This document shows positions 1 through 12,640 of a stretch of 64,000 nt of DNA, piece after piece. The stretch comes from Ashinkailepas kermadecensis (Eukaryota; Arthropoda; Thecostraca; Neolepadidae), in the NCBI GenBank assembly GCA_034440615.1, contig JAOTOM010004953.1, forward strand, positions 62,001 to 126,000. The letters run 5' to 3'. The stretch's first letter is position 1, and each line of letters begins with the position of its first letter. The notes beneath the pieces are model-generated. The model was given only the letters and a program-made list of their open reading frames with translations, was not told the origin of the DNA and did no database searches. Position numbers and translations under genes: made by a program.

Positions 1-134
1 AGTGTTGTTTAGTATGATTTTGAGGGGGCAAGTGCCCCTCAATATTGGCTTTTCCTCCCCCCCAATTATTTGAACTTTTACCATAGGACCATATGGAGTG
101 TGCCCCAAATAATCTTCAAAAATAAGACCCGTGC

Positions 135-170
135 TCACACGCATACGCACACACACACACACACACACAA

Positions 171-238
<68 letters not shown>

Positions 239-239
239 T
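135..239. repeat. Compound (CA)n(TA)n microsatellite
   Basis: A CA-rich stretch of about 35 bp passes into about 60 bp of pure TA dinucleotides. The short open frames here, giving His-Thr or Tyr-Ile peptides, are dinucleotide artefacts. The tract abuts directly on the left inverted repeat that starts at 240. Confidence 0.97.
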
Positions 240-332
240 CACACGACCTGCTGCGGCGAGTCTCGGGAGTCCGGTGGGTTTGCCAGTGCGTGTGAATATG
301 TTGTGTGGACGAGGATGTGCTGGTCTTCCAGC
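240..332 (+). repeat. Left terminal inverted repeat (93 bp)
   Basis: Reverse complement of 1906-1998 with about four mismatches. The match stops sharply at 239/240, where the microsatellite begins, and at about 332 on the inner side. Confidence 0.9.
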
Positions 333-1905
333 ACATTTTCTAGAGATGTCAGTCGACAGCCTATGCACACCTGGCAACTGCCTCGGAGGCATTGGCTGGC
401 CACTGGCCGGCTGCCTTACTCCTGAATTTCCTCCCTGCTCCCACGCCTACAGCAGCTGTGATTCGCCTTCGCCAGCGCCCGGTCCTGGCGCGGACTGGCC
501 ACCGTCCGTCGCCTGTGCTCGCGCCGCCGACCGCCGGTCGCGGACAGCCGCTTCGACTCGGATCAGCGGGAGCCGAGGAATTCCGAGTAGAAAACGCGAC
601 GCATGACGCTGGCACTTCATGCCGGTGTTCCGTTATCCGACTGGTTCTCACTATTTCTCCTTAATTGGCGTTGAGAGCAGTGTGGAGGTGCCACCGCGGC
701 GTGGCCTGGTGTTCACCAACTTCCGGCCGTTAACTCTCTCTGAGGTCGCCAGGATCGCCTGGCTGCAGCACACTACACCGCCGGAAGTGACGCCAACCAT
801 CTGAAGGGGAGCAGGCCAGGGACAGCCGTGCATTTGAGAGGCCCTAGCCACTGCCAAATATGCAGCTTGCATAGACGATTTACGCAAAATGAATAATTTA
901 TCCGGAAAGCAGCTTAAATATCAGCACAATAGCCGCATTACGCTAATAGCAACAAGCGTGACTATATGCAGTCCGCAATGCACAAGTTTTTGTCCAACTT
1001 GAAAATGTGCACCGGGTGGAATCGATGCGCACGATGAAGGTGCGGGACTTCCATTGTGCATACCCAACATTTGCCCTCAATAAATTAACGCTGCTGCTGT
1101 TGGGGTGTTTGCCCAGTAGCGGTGTGGCGGTGCGCTCCAATCCTCGCTGAACACATCAGATTTGAGAAGCGAGATCTCAGATTAGGCTACAGCCCAGATA
1201 AAGGCATAATAGTCGTTCAGCGCAATGAACGCACTTAGTGACGAGGAAAGTGAAGCAAGGCTGTTGTTGATGTATTGGCACCTTATATGCGGAGGTGTCT
1301 GGAGACATGGTAATACTGTAAATAGACGTGGTCAGCTAGAGCAATGTCACATCACATCGGATGGAGCTTATTCCTTACAAATAAGCTAACAAGATAAGCA
1401 ATGGGTTCCCGAAACCAGCTGATATGAGCATGGAAGCTATTCTGCTGAAAACAGTCTTCATCGGGTTGATTTAAGCCTCTGGGTGGCAATCATAGTGTTT
1501 ACGTCAAACCTTCGAGCGGATACAGACATGGGCCAGTTGATCAAGCGACAGAAAGGGGAACATTAATCGCCCTTCTCATCGCATTAAATACGTTTTGCGA
1601 TTGACCGCGTACTTCAGATCACTTTGTGTTTCCTTCACATCGAAACACGGAACGGGAAATGCAACCAAAAGCTTTGCACCCCGCCCACATGTTCATTTTT
1701 CGTACGATGGTAGCCTCTTCTATGAACAGTGCTTCTTTGACTTGCTTACTCGGTGTCAAATTGTGTCGCAATTGCATGTACGTATTTCGGGAGTGCTATG
1801 TAAGCACCTGTTGGCGAGCAATATTCAATAGTGAATTAAAACGCTTGCAGCCGATGCCCAGTGTTCTTGTAAAACGGAATGTCTTGTCAGATGGATTGGA
1901 GTGTG

Positions 1906-1998
1906 GCTAGAAGACCAGCACATCCTCGTCCACACAACATATTCGCACGCACTGGCAAACCTACCGGACTCCCGAGACTCGCCACAGCAGGTCGTGTG
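1906..1998 (-). repeat. Right terminal inverted repeat (93 bp)
   Basis: Partner of 240-332. The outer limit at 1998 is set by loss of complementarity just after GGTCGTGTG. Confidence 0.9.
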
Positions 1999-2221
1999 CG
2001 TGCCACGCACATCAACTTAGTGGGTCGTTTACAGGGGTGAAGCCGTGACACGACAGAACGACAGAACTCTCCGTAGTCGCCTCATCCACGGCAGGGACGA
2101 TGGCAACAACAACTGACGCCGAGCTCGGGCCGTGGGACTGCAGATCAATGTGCTCCGACAGTCGCCGGACAGTCCAGCCAGCGCGGCGGGCCGTCAGGTG
2201 TGGACCGGAACGGTATCGCCG

Positions 2222-2352
2222 ACCGTCGTATGTACCAGTGGTCGCCATACCAGTTGCGGCTGCACCAGTAGCCACTGTATTCAAGTGGTAGACGCACCAG
2301 TAGCCACTGCACCAGTGGCCGTCGTACTAGTGGCCGCCGTATCGGTGCACTG
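2222..2352. repeat. Degenerate short tandem repeat (about 15-18 bp unit)
   Basis: Recurring variants of CACCAGTAGCCACTG / ACCAGTGGCCGTC appear about seven times with irregular spacing. No protein family is recognised in the overlapping frames. Confidence 0.6.
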
Positions 2353-2825
2353 GTGCGGCAGCTGTGCACTGTGAGGCGATGGAACATCTGAAGCCATTTA
2401 ACATTCAAATATTTGGCACGCTGTTCCTACTGCTGAGCTTCCTCGCTCCTTCACTGCTTTACTTCAGCACCAGGGTCTTAGCTTCTCTCTCCACCCATCT
2501 CGGCATAGGATTTTTGTTTGTTGGTTTCTTCATCCATGCGTTCTTCTCATATCTAATATATTGATGAAAAGACTTCACTGGCCCGAAGATACACGTTTTC
2601 TCGCCTAGCTCAGCCATTCTGCACAATCTTAGCGTGTCATGAATAGCCTGCTACTTCCGTGGTGTTCACACGCTAGCAACAATCAGTTCCAAATGGTAGA
2701 TTTTGCATTGGCAGGTTGGTGATTGTAGAGAGAGTTGCTCGAAGACGCTTGGAAATGTGTAGATGCAGGGAGATGGATGTAGATGCACGGAGTTGCTCGA
2801 GGAAGAACACAGGTGGAGAAGGAGA
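2353..2825. other. No gene recognised
   Basis: Unique-looking sequence leading into the large microsatellite. One short frame at 2364-2564 encodes a hydrophobic peptide, but it lacks any recognisable motif and is not supported as a gene. Confidence 0.6.
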
Positions 2826-3660
<835 letters not shown>

Positions 3661-6080
3661 GACAGAAGCCGTCAGAAAACCGCTACTGATCATGCAAATT
3701 AGCTAAAAATTGTACATGGAGTGTTCCATGACACTAGTTGCAGTGTACTGCACCTTTATTTGACGTATGCAGCGTTGAAACGTTCCTCTCCTCGTTTTAT
3801 TTGCATGGGCATACCATCAACCTTCTAAAGCAGGCTATAATTGAGTGTAGTATGTCTAAAACGACAACACTGACATATCTTAGATCTTCCTTTTCTTACA
3901 AATTAACGCGAATGCATCAATGTCTGATGTGACATGTGACAGACAGGTACAGCTGACAAAACGAGACTCTTTAAATCCTTCCATGAAGCTATCCGTGATA
4001 AAACAAAACTAGACCGTATTGCATTCGATGGATACTTTTCCAAGCTGAAATAAATATCGTCAATTTTGAGAGGTTCAGTTATATAACGGTTCGGAAAATC
4101 AACGGTGCGGAAATAGCATGCACAAAGAAGGCCAAGGAGGTGGAATCTGCGTTCTCCCCATCCCATCCAGTACTGGGACATGTTAAACAGGAACGAATAT
4201 TCCTTCAATTGACACACGTTCAAAACTCAAAAATATCTCGTCTGCCAGAAGAGTCAAATTTTCCGAGTTATCGGGGGTGGAACTGTATCAGCCGATTATT
4301 TCCATGCAACACGCTTTCATTGACGTCAAATGCCGTAGATTGCAGCGCAGAGGACAGCATACATGACTTTGACTCGATCCATGTACATTGAAGAGATATT
4401 GAATGCCTTGGCATTAGAAAGCAGATGCCTTTATTACTAGTGCCTCCTAAAAACCTGGAGCTGATGAGCCAAATGTGTGTCGACCATGTATTCGGGCTTA
4501 CCGGTCTCGTGGGCCAATAAGTGAAATGCCACAATCGCAATGCGTTTCTTTCAGAAGTATTGGTTCCAATACCAGAACGAACCGGAGTATCTCCACCCAG
4601 TGAAACGTCACAAAGTTAGATGATGATCCCAGGGGCCGATGTCATACCATAAGACAGGTGAAGGACTACGGGAACCGATTTCAAGCGAGAAGTGAGGAGA
4701 ACTTCAGCCACAGGTGGCATGCCGTAAGGCGAGAAGTTGACTATCCAGGACCGGGGTCATGGTGCAGGATTTAGACAGGTTTGCAGGCACAGGTGCTATG
4801 TCAAGAGGCCAGCATAATGATTGATTGACGATATCTTGTCACGAGATCCAAAGAATGTCTCACACACTGGTAGAACGCAATATAATCTGGAATGAGCTAC
4901 AACTGCAAAGATTTGATGCGGTTATCAGGAATGCATTTGGAGAGCAGTGGCTTTTAGAGGGATTTAGCATTTAGAGGGAGTTTTAAAGTTAGCTGCAGTT
5001 TGAAAGAACCATGTTTTTCGCATGATTTGAAGACAATTTTAGCATACGGATTTACGGTGTTCCATGTGACTTGGTAGGACAACAAAATGGCCACCACGGG
5101 TCTCACCCGGGGAACTTGTCTTAAGAGCCGGGTGGAAGGGTCCGAGCATGCATCAGCATGCAGTCGAGGTGGGCGAACTCGAACGGCACCGTTACCTTTC
5201 AGGATCTTCTTTTTGTTCAACAGAATGAGCAGGTGGCGATGTATGAGCTCATGACAGTCGAATCGTATCTGCTGGTGTGCCTTTGGATGGGACAGTTAAG
5301 GCCACTGGGAGTGTCAGACGGCCATGCGACTGCCAGGTGACCTTGAAGCTGTCAGAACAGCACTGAACTATCATTTGTTCGGGGAGTAACAGACACCTTG
5401 AGAGTAGCCGGTCAGAGAGCGTTTGAATTTCTAAACGAATCTGAGATTGTTTCGAACTTAGCTTGCCAGAAAAATCTGGGACTCCCATGAGCTCCTAGAA
5501 TGTCCACAATGTCCTTGGACTGCCGGACAGTCCAGGAGATATTAAAAGATTACGGGAGCACTAGAATGCTCTAGGGGTGTACTACAGATCTGAAATTACT
5601 GACGAGCTCTGGGCCTGCCGGAGGACATGGGAGTATCATAGAAGGCTCGGACTTGCACGGATATTTGGATCTGCAGCAGGACCCTGGAATTGCCAGAGGG
5701 ACCAGGGGATATAAGGGACCGGGGGACGCCAAGTCATGAGACAGTGGGGCCGGGGATATCAAGTTACGAGACCTGCAGGGAGCTCCGGGAAAACAAGAAA
5801 CCATGGGAATTGGTAAGGGCCCTTGGCGGCCTAATAAACCTGCAACTACCGGAGAGCTTTAACATTTCCAGAGGGATTTAATATTGCGATAGTATCGATA
5901 AATTATCTTGGCTTGCTAACGATGCGGTAGTTGGCTATTGTCCGCTAACTCATTCGGCATGCATGATGACGCATCTACGAACTTAGTTACTGTACATTAC
6001 GGACCCTCGGTAAAAAAAAATTGGTTGGGTCATGCCGACTTAGCAAGCTATGACATCATGCCCGTGACATGTTTAGTGCA
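3661..6080. other. Non-coding stretch with degenerate repeats
   Basis: No gene recognised. The scattered short frames show no family motif. From about 5490 to 5880 there is a faint series of blocks of about 25-30 bp around 'ccaggggatataagggaccggg', 'ggggccggggatatcaag' and similar, probably a heavily decayed minisatellite. Confidence 0.5.
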
Positions 6081-6450
6081 TCAAAATCGTCGTCGCTGCC
6101 TGTATTACTGGAGGTAATAGATTATTGATTCTCTCAGATTATTGATATTTCACGTCTTTAGAAGTTTTCAGATCGCATCGCGTCATCAGTGAGTAACAGC
6201 TTGACATGCTAAATCGTCGTCGTTATCTGTATTACTGGAGGTAATGCACTGAGATTAACTGATATTTCACATGTTTAAACGTTTTCAGATCGCATCGCGT
6301 CATGAATGGATGCCAGCTTGACATGCTAAATCATCGTCGTTGCCTGTATTACTGGAGGTAATGCGATGATATTGTTGATATTTCACGTGTTTAGAAGCTC
6401 TCAGATCGCATCGCGTCATCAGTGAATACCAACTTGACATATCAAATGCG
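6081..6450 (+). repeat. Three-copy tandem repeat, unit about 120 bp
   Basis: Copies begin near 6084, 6211 and 6328 with the block AAATCGTCGTCGTT-CTGTATTACTGGAGG. Each continues through GATATTTCACGTGTTTAGAAG, CAGATCGCATCGCGTCAT and CTTGACATGC (third copy partly diverged). Copies differ by substitutions and small indels, so the array is old. Confidence 0.9.
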
Positions 6451-8627
6451 CAGGGTGACCGAGGGCTATTGGAATATCGTATGCGCATACTTGATTACCT
6501 GGGTGAATTCCCCCTGGGTCAAATGAGACCAAATGCATTACGTTTTTGATAATGCTATGTTAAGTGAATTAATACCATGTTGCTGGCATGTCCAGGGACA
6601 GATTCTGCAGAGCATCTTATTCACAGAATGGGTGTTTAGCCATGGTGACAATTTCAACTTTGAGATGGATTTGTTTCCGTGACCTAACGTGGCTTTTACC
6701 TTCACTGACATTAGTGCACTTTCCTGACCTTGAACTTGAATGGAGGCGTCGTCGTGGTGACAATATCCAGGTTGAGTTGGATTATCCTCGTTAGCATGGC
6801 GTGATCTGGACCTAGATGACGTCAGTGGATATACATGAAATTGACAAACAACCATTCAGCATTGTACGCAAATACAAGTAGCCACCACTGTGAAAATAAC
6901 AAATACGTATCGCATTTGGAAACATGCCTCATATACTTCACCGTCGATTCCACGATCCATTTCGTATGGTACGTTTCACTTTGTAGATAAATTCTTCCCG
7001 AAATTTTCACCGATTTTGAATTTCCCTAGGCTCCCACGAAAAAGGACGCTGCATTCATATACCTCTTTTTTGGTTTTGGAGATATTTACCCCAAAAAATG
7101 GAGGGAGGGCGAATTTCACCCCTCCACTTCCAGTGAGCAAGATGATTTAAGAAATCTGTAGACTTATAATAGTTGCATCCTATTGGGAAACATTGTCCCT
7201 CCAAACAATGTGTGCCTTGCTTCTAAATCTGCTCCTAAAATCAGGAGTAAGTCTAATATTGACAAAGAGCCAATAGGAACGTAAGCTGATACCTGGTGAA
7301 TGATCATGAAGCTAGCATAAATTAGTCATGCGATATATATTATTTGCTATGGAACAAGCAGCCGTAAGCCGGAAATATTCAACTTCAGACAAATTCCAAG
7401 CAATGGTCCATTCAGAACATCATGCAGCAGGCGTTACGTCCCCACCTCTCTCCCCAAAACATTTTTTTTTCAGGGGAGTTGATGTACTATCGACGTCTTC
7501 GGTGATCTTTTTCACGTTGCGAAAAACACCTACTGCATTCTGTCATATTCCGAGACAGATTTTATTCTTAAAAAGCTTGGTGCAGGTACTCAGTAAATCG
7601 CTGGAAGCCAAGAACAATAACCGAAGACAGTGCTATAACATCAACAGCCCACTTATTCCCATCGCCCACCTACTAGCCCGATGTGTATGAGGGGAGAAGA
7701 AGACTGATGCTCCTCGCCGAGATCGCGGGAACTACCAGAGCTATTGCAATGTGTTTCGTGATGGATTTTAGATATGGGGACGAGAGGATTTGAGGTCGAT
7801 TTTTCTTGCAACGTCATAGGCGCAAGATATAATTTCACAAAGTGTGGAGGGACGCGAAATTCCCCCCCCCCCCCCACACACACACACTCTCATCCGCCGT
7901 GGCGACGTTACAGGACAATATTTCAGAAAATATGCCAGTACGCTTTGTCAGGATAACCGAGAAGGTTTTTGATCTACCCTGAGTATTCTGACCACTGCCT
8001 GCGAAAACAAAAGCACATGGAGTGTGCCCTATCGCGTTTCCAGAAGAGTAAGGCGAGAGTGTGACCAAAGTGGGTTAGTTGTATTGTACCTTGTCCAAGT
8101 GGTATGAAACCACGGACTATAAGTATTCCAAGTCAGTAAGATGACCTAACAAAAGCAATCCAGATAGCATCGCGTGGGCCAGTCAAACGTCAGTTGCGAA
8201 ACAATGCGAGTTTGTTAACATCTCGCCATACATGGCGTCTCGTCGACCAGCGCAGATGTCAGCGATAGCAGGTGTCCTGAGCGGCACAGCAATGCCACAC
8301 AGCTGGCTATCGTGGACAGGACAATGTCACCAATTACCCGCCTTTCCACATCAGTTACCCGCCTTTCCACTGACGATACCCCACCAGCTGTCCGTCGCTG
8401 TCCGGGAAATGCTACCTATCAAGTACGTCGTATGTTGTGTATTAAGCACGTCGGAATGGCAACAACAATTTCATGCAGCTGGCAGTGCCAACCAATATCC
8501 ATCATGTCCGGGTCCACGTCACCAGCTACGTCACGCGGCGGAAAGTGTTACTCGGCATCTATCTCTCAGGAAATTCCTGAGAGTCGACCGACGTCGACAC
8601 CACGTCGAAGACAATTATCCTGTTTCC
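6451..8627. other. No gene recognised; short C-rich and CA tracts
   Basis: Mixed-composition sequence with no convincing coding region. Two spots, near 7085-7135 and 7840-7870, share a loose 'gcgaaattcaccccc' theme. The second runs into a poly-C/CA stretch at 7860-7888. From 8230 an open frame runs into the 50-bp array, but its pre-array part has no recognisable domain. Confidence 0.5.
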
Positions 8628-8630
8628 GGG

Positions 8631-10726
8631 GAGGACAATACGCCGGGGTGGCCGCTCGCTGCCGCGTGGTGGCTGTGCCGGTGGACAATACGCCGGGGTG
8701 GCCGCTCGGTGTCGCGTGGTGGCTGTGCCGGTGGACAATACGCCGGGGTGGCCGCTCGCTGCCGCGTGGTGGCTGTGCCGGTGGACAATACGCCGGGGTG
8801 GCCGCTCGCTGCCTTGTGGTGGCTGTGCCGGTGGACAATACGCCGGGGTGGCCGCTCGGTGCCGCGTGGTGGCTGTGCCGGTGGACAATACGCCGGGGTG
8901 GCCGCTCGCTGCCGCGTGGTGGCTGTGCTGGTGGACAATACGCCGGGGTGGCCGCTCGCTGCCTTGTGGTGGCTGTGCCGGTGGACAATACGCCGGGGTG
9001 CCGCGTGGTGGCTGTGCCGGTGGACAATACGCCGGGGTGGCCGCTCGCTGCCGCGTGGTGGCTGTGCCGGTGGACAATACGCCGGGGTGGCCGCTCGCTG
9101 CCGCGTGGTGGCTGTGCCGGTGGACAATACGCCGGGGTGGCCGCTCGCTGCCGCGTGGTGGCTATGCTGGTGGACAATACGCCGGGGTGGCCGCTCGCTG
9201 CCTTGTGGTGGCTGTGCTGGTGGACAATACGCCGGGGTGCCGCGTGGTCGCTGTGCCGGCGGACAATACGCCCGGGGTGGCCGCTCGCTGCCGCGTGGTG
9301 GCTGTGCCGGTGGACAATACGCCGGGGTGGCCGCTCGCTGCCGCGTGGTGGCTGTGCCGGTGGACAATACGCCGGGGTGGCCGCTCGGTGCCGCGTGGTG
9401 GCTGTGCCGGTGGACAATACGCCGGGGTGGCCGCTCGCTGCCGCGTGGTGGCTGTGCTGGTGGACAATACGCCGGGGTGGCCGCTCGCTGCCGCGTGGTG
9501 GCTGTGCCGGTGGACAATACGCCGGGGTGGCCGCTCGCTGCCTTGTGGTGGCTGTGCCGGTGGACAATACGCCGGGGTGGCCGCTCGCTGCCGCGTGGTG
9601 GCTGTGCCGGTGGACAATACGCCGGGGTGGCCGCTCGGTGCCGCGTGGTGGCTATGCTGGTGGACAATACGCCGGGGTGGCCGCTCGCTGCCTTGTGGTG
9701 GCTGTGCCGGTGGACAATACGCCGGGGTGCCGCGTGGTGGCTGTGCCGGTGGACAATACGCCGGGGTGGCCGCTCGCTGCCGCGTGGTGGCTGTGCCGGT
9801 GGACAATACGCCGGGGTGGCCGCTCGCTGCCGCGTGGTGGCTGTGCCGGTGGACAATACGCCGGGGTGCCGCGTGGTGGCTGTGCCGGTGGACAATACGC
9901 CGGGGTGGCCGCTCGGTGTCGCGTGGTGGCTGTGCCGGTGGACAATACGCCGGGGTGGCCGCTCGCTGCCGCGTGGTGGCTGTGCCGGTGGACAATACGC
10001 CGGGGTGGCTGCTCGCTGCCGCGTGGTGGCTGTGCCGGTGGACAATACGCCGGGGTGGCCGCTCGCTGCCGCGTGGTGGCTGTGCCGGTGGACAATACGC
10101 CGGGGTGGCCGCTCGCTGCCTTGTGGTGGCTGTGCCGGTGGACAATACGCCGGGGTGGCCGCTCGCTGCCGCGTGGTGGCTGTGCCGGTGGACAATACGC
10201 CGGGGTGGCCGCTCGGTGCCGCGTGGTGGCTATGCTGGTGGACAATACGCCGGGGTGGCCGCTCGCTGCCTTGTGGTGGCTGTGCCGGTGGACAATACGC
10301 CGGGGTGCCGCGTGGTGGCTGTGCCGGCGGACAATACGCCGGGGTGGCCGCTCGCTGCCGCGTGGTGGCTGTGCCGGTGGACAATACGCCGGGGTGGCCG
10401 CTCGCTGCCGCGTGGTGGCTGTGCCGGTGGACAATACGCCGGGGTGGCCGCTCGCTGCCGCGTGGTGGCTGTGCCGGTGGACAATACGCCGGGGTGGCCG
10501 CTCGCTGCCGCGTGGTGGCTGTGCCGGTGGACAATACGCCGGGGTGGCCGCTCGCTGCCGCGTGGTGGTTGTGCCGGTGGACAATACGCCGGGGTGGCCG
10601 CTCGCCGCCGCGTGGTGGCTATGCCGGTGGACAATACGCCGGGGTGGCCGCTCGCTGCCGCGTGGTGGCTGTGCCGGTGGACAATACGCCGGGGTGGCCG
10701 CTCGCTGCCGTGTGGTGGCTATGCTG
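8631..10726 (+). repeat. Minisatellite, 50-bp unit, about 42 copies
   Basis: The unit starts GTGGACAATACGCCGGGGTG and continues with GCCGCTCGCTGCCGCGTGG and TGGCTGTGCCG. Copies are nearly identical. Variants differ at a few sites (CTCGCT/CTCGGT, GCCGCG/GTCGCG/GCCTTG, TGTGCCGG/TGTGCTGG/TATGCTGG). Truncated units lack about 14 bp (GGGGTGCCGCG). The variant order is not random: the GCCTTG unit is repeatedly followed by the truncated unit, and a block of five variants recurs near 9531-9740 and 10111-10320. The 50-bp period rotates the reading frame and the unit lacks stops, so frames of 300-900 codons open on both strands. These are not genes. Confidence 0.98.
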
Positions 10727-10989
10727 GTTTGCGTCGCAGGTGGGCTATGCAGACCAAGTGGGACACTTTGCATAGTCAACCGCTCACTCGCTACCGACCT
10801 CGTCCCTCTGTCTGGAAGCACGATACTCTCGTACTCGTTGCGTAATGAGCTACTCTCGGAAGTCCATTCACCCTTTTGGTGTAGGACTATCAGCGTGATA
10901 AGTGCTGCTGTAAAATTACCGAGAGAAATGCCAATTGACCTCCTTAGTTTAGGACCAGACACATGCTACATGATTGTAGACATAGGAAA
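10727..10989. other. Array flank, no gene
   Basis: Unique sequence leaving the 50-bp array. The long frames from the array run out here at ordinary stops. Confidence 0.5.
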
Positions 10990-11250
10990 AGTCAACTTGA
11001 CCTTCACCTTCCAGTAATGGCCCCAGGTTAGAAAAATGTGAAGCTGTATTCCGACGCATTGACCTTAGGTCATTGTCAGTGGCACATATTCGTTTTCAAG
11101 CAATTGTATTAGTGTATCCTGTAACGACTCTTCCAGAGGCAACGAGCATGTACCCATGGTAATGACCTAAGTTCGAAACGTCGGAATACAGCTTTACAAT
11201 TTGCTTAACCTGAAGCCTTTCCTGGGCAGTGAAGGTAAATTTCAATTTAA
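10990..11250. repeat. Imperfect long inverted repeat (foldback, about 260 bp)
   Basis: The inner arms 11037-11074 and 11161-11198 match at 33 of 38 positions, with a shared core AAGCTGTATTCCGACG. Weaker complementarity extends outward to about 10990 and 11250 (CCTTCAC, CCAGG and CAGGTTA blocks align). The right arm contains GAAACGTCGG, a kind of motif also seen in Penelope-like element ends, but no RT is adjacent. A MITE-like or foldback element is the likely explanation. Confidence 0.65.
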
Positions 11251-11600
11251 CTTCTTAGCTGTTTACAATCATGAATTACTACCAAGAAAAATGGATCTTT
11301 CTTAACTATGTACGAAATAAACGTGATAAGTGATGTTGGGGAAAAAATACTGGGGAAGGTACGAATTCAACTCTGGCTTAGAGACGTCAGCGTGGCAAGC
11401 GTTGTGACAAGAACATTGCCGATAGCATGGCTGATAACATGAACAGAGATCTTGGTTGTGACAACAGCAATTCCACTTTACTTGGCCAAAGCTTTTGGCT
11501 GTGTCCACCGCTGGATTCCTGTACTGCAGTGGGGCGGAGTACGACATTTTGCCTCACTGTATCAAGAACTATTTTTTTAAGCAGAACGCAACTAATAAGG

Positions 11601-11706
11601 GATGGGCACGTGCTGTTAGATATATGTTTTGGTGTGGTGCAGGGTAGAACGTTCTGGCAAGTCATGGACACATGCCGTTAGATGTACGTTTTGGTGTGGT
11701 ACAGGT
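11601..11706 (+). repeat. Two-copy direct repeat (about 42 bp, 63 bp apart)
   Basis: 11601-11642 and 11664-11706 share GGACACATGCCGTTAGAT- and GTTTTGGTGTGGTACAGG-like blocks with a few substitutions. Confidence 0.75.
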
Positions 11707-11730
11707 GAGCTGGTGTTCTGGTGAGCTATG

Positions 11731-12350
11731 TTCATCTCCTTCATTAATGACGTAACAAGCCTTACCGAGTACATCAGGCTTACAATATAATCAGATGATT
11801 CCCATCTTAACAGAAGTCCCATCCCAGGGGAACGTCCCAGAAACCCTCTCTCGGTGGGCTAAAAACGATTATGGTGTTATCTCTTTACATGCAACGCCAC
11901 TAACCTAATGCTTAAAATCGAAATATTATATGGTTTTTCAAAAAGGAAGCTGGACATATGAAGCAAAAGCTAAAGTGACAAAATATACAAGGAAAGCTCA
12001 CCAGTACTTGCCATTACACAATTGAAGGCTGAGTAACTTGAAACTTGCCGGACACGCTCTTTAGCATTTCATTATAACACTGGTTCGCCAGAATCCTACA
12101 TTTGCGTTCCCGCTTGAGCTACCGGCACAAGCATTACGACAGTGCATATCAAAAGGAACCTGTGTTCTTTATACCAGAACAATAACTGGCCTGCGCACAT
12201 ATCACAATGAATCAGAAGCCTGCGTAACTTTAGGAAAGCTACCCTTCAGAGACATGATGGCAGTTCCTCATTGCAACATGTCTATCACACGCTTTTCAGT
12301 CTCGTTGGCTCAGAAGTTTTGGAACGGATTATCCAAGCACATGCGTAAGA
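11731..12350 (+). pseudogene. Probable decayed non-LTR reverse-transcriptase fragment
   Basis: At 11731 the frame reads FISFINDV...YIRLTI, then a stop, then S-D-D-S. This resembles the 'FINDL...LFADD' region around RT motif C, with the first residue of the box lost to a stop. A shifted frame gives TLSRWAKN, like the 'LxxWxxxW' segment that follows. Near 12280-12340 MSITRFSVSLAQKFWNGL resembles the C-terminal 'SFFPRTIxxWNxLP' segment of such ORFs. Several stops and frame changes separate the pieces. The match is by eye and weak. Confidence 0.38.
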
Positions 12351-12398
12351 GTAGCGCGCACGCGCCACCGATGATGGCTCAATTATTGGCACGGCTGA

Positions 12399-12640
12399 CT
12401 GTGGACTGCGCTGAGCTTTTCCCGCCACTTCCACATTGGGCTGTGGACTGCGCTGTGCTATAGCCATTTTCCACATAGAGCTGTGGACTGCGCTGAGCTT
12501 TTCCCGCCACTTCCACATAGAGCTGTGGACTGCGCTGTGCTATAGCCATTTTCCACATAGAGCTGTGGACTGCGCTGGCTAGAGCCATTTTCCGTACAGA
12601 GCTCCGGACTTCGCTGTACCATAACTTTTTTCGCATGGAG
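12399..12640 (+). repeat. Tandem repeat, about 41-bp unit, six copies
   Basis: Each unit contains CTGTGGACTGCGCTG and TTCCACATAGAG. Two alternating subtypes occur, one with AGCTTTTCCCGCCAC and one with TGCTATAGCCATTTT, giving a dimeric order. The last copies are diverged. Confidence 0.92.

Larger units (their letters stand above)
240..1998. mobile_element. Candidate TIR-bounded non-autonomous DNA element (about 1.76 kb)
   Basis: The segment is bounded by inverted repeats of about 93 bp, 240-332 and 1906-1998, matching at about 89 of 93 positions. Both outer ends begin CACACGACCTGCTG when read inward. The interior (333-1905) has no recognisable transposase; its short frames have no motif I know. 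No target-site duplication is evident: the left flank is a TA microsatellite and the right flank is unrelated. TIRs with no coding capacity fit a non-autonomous DNA transposon. An inverted duplication of a local segment is the alternative. Confidence 0.55.

Noticed and set aside
8232..11017. Three overlapping plus-strand ORFs of 715-901 codons (and long minus-strand ones)
   Set aside because: All are read-through of the 50-bp stop-free tandem unit. Frames rotate every unit, and both strands are equally open.
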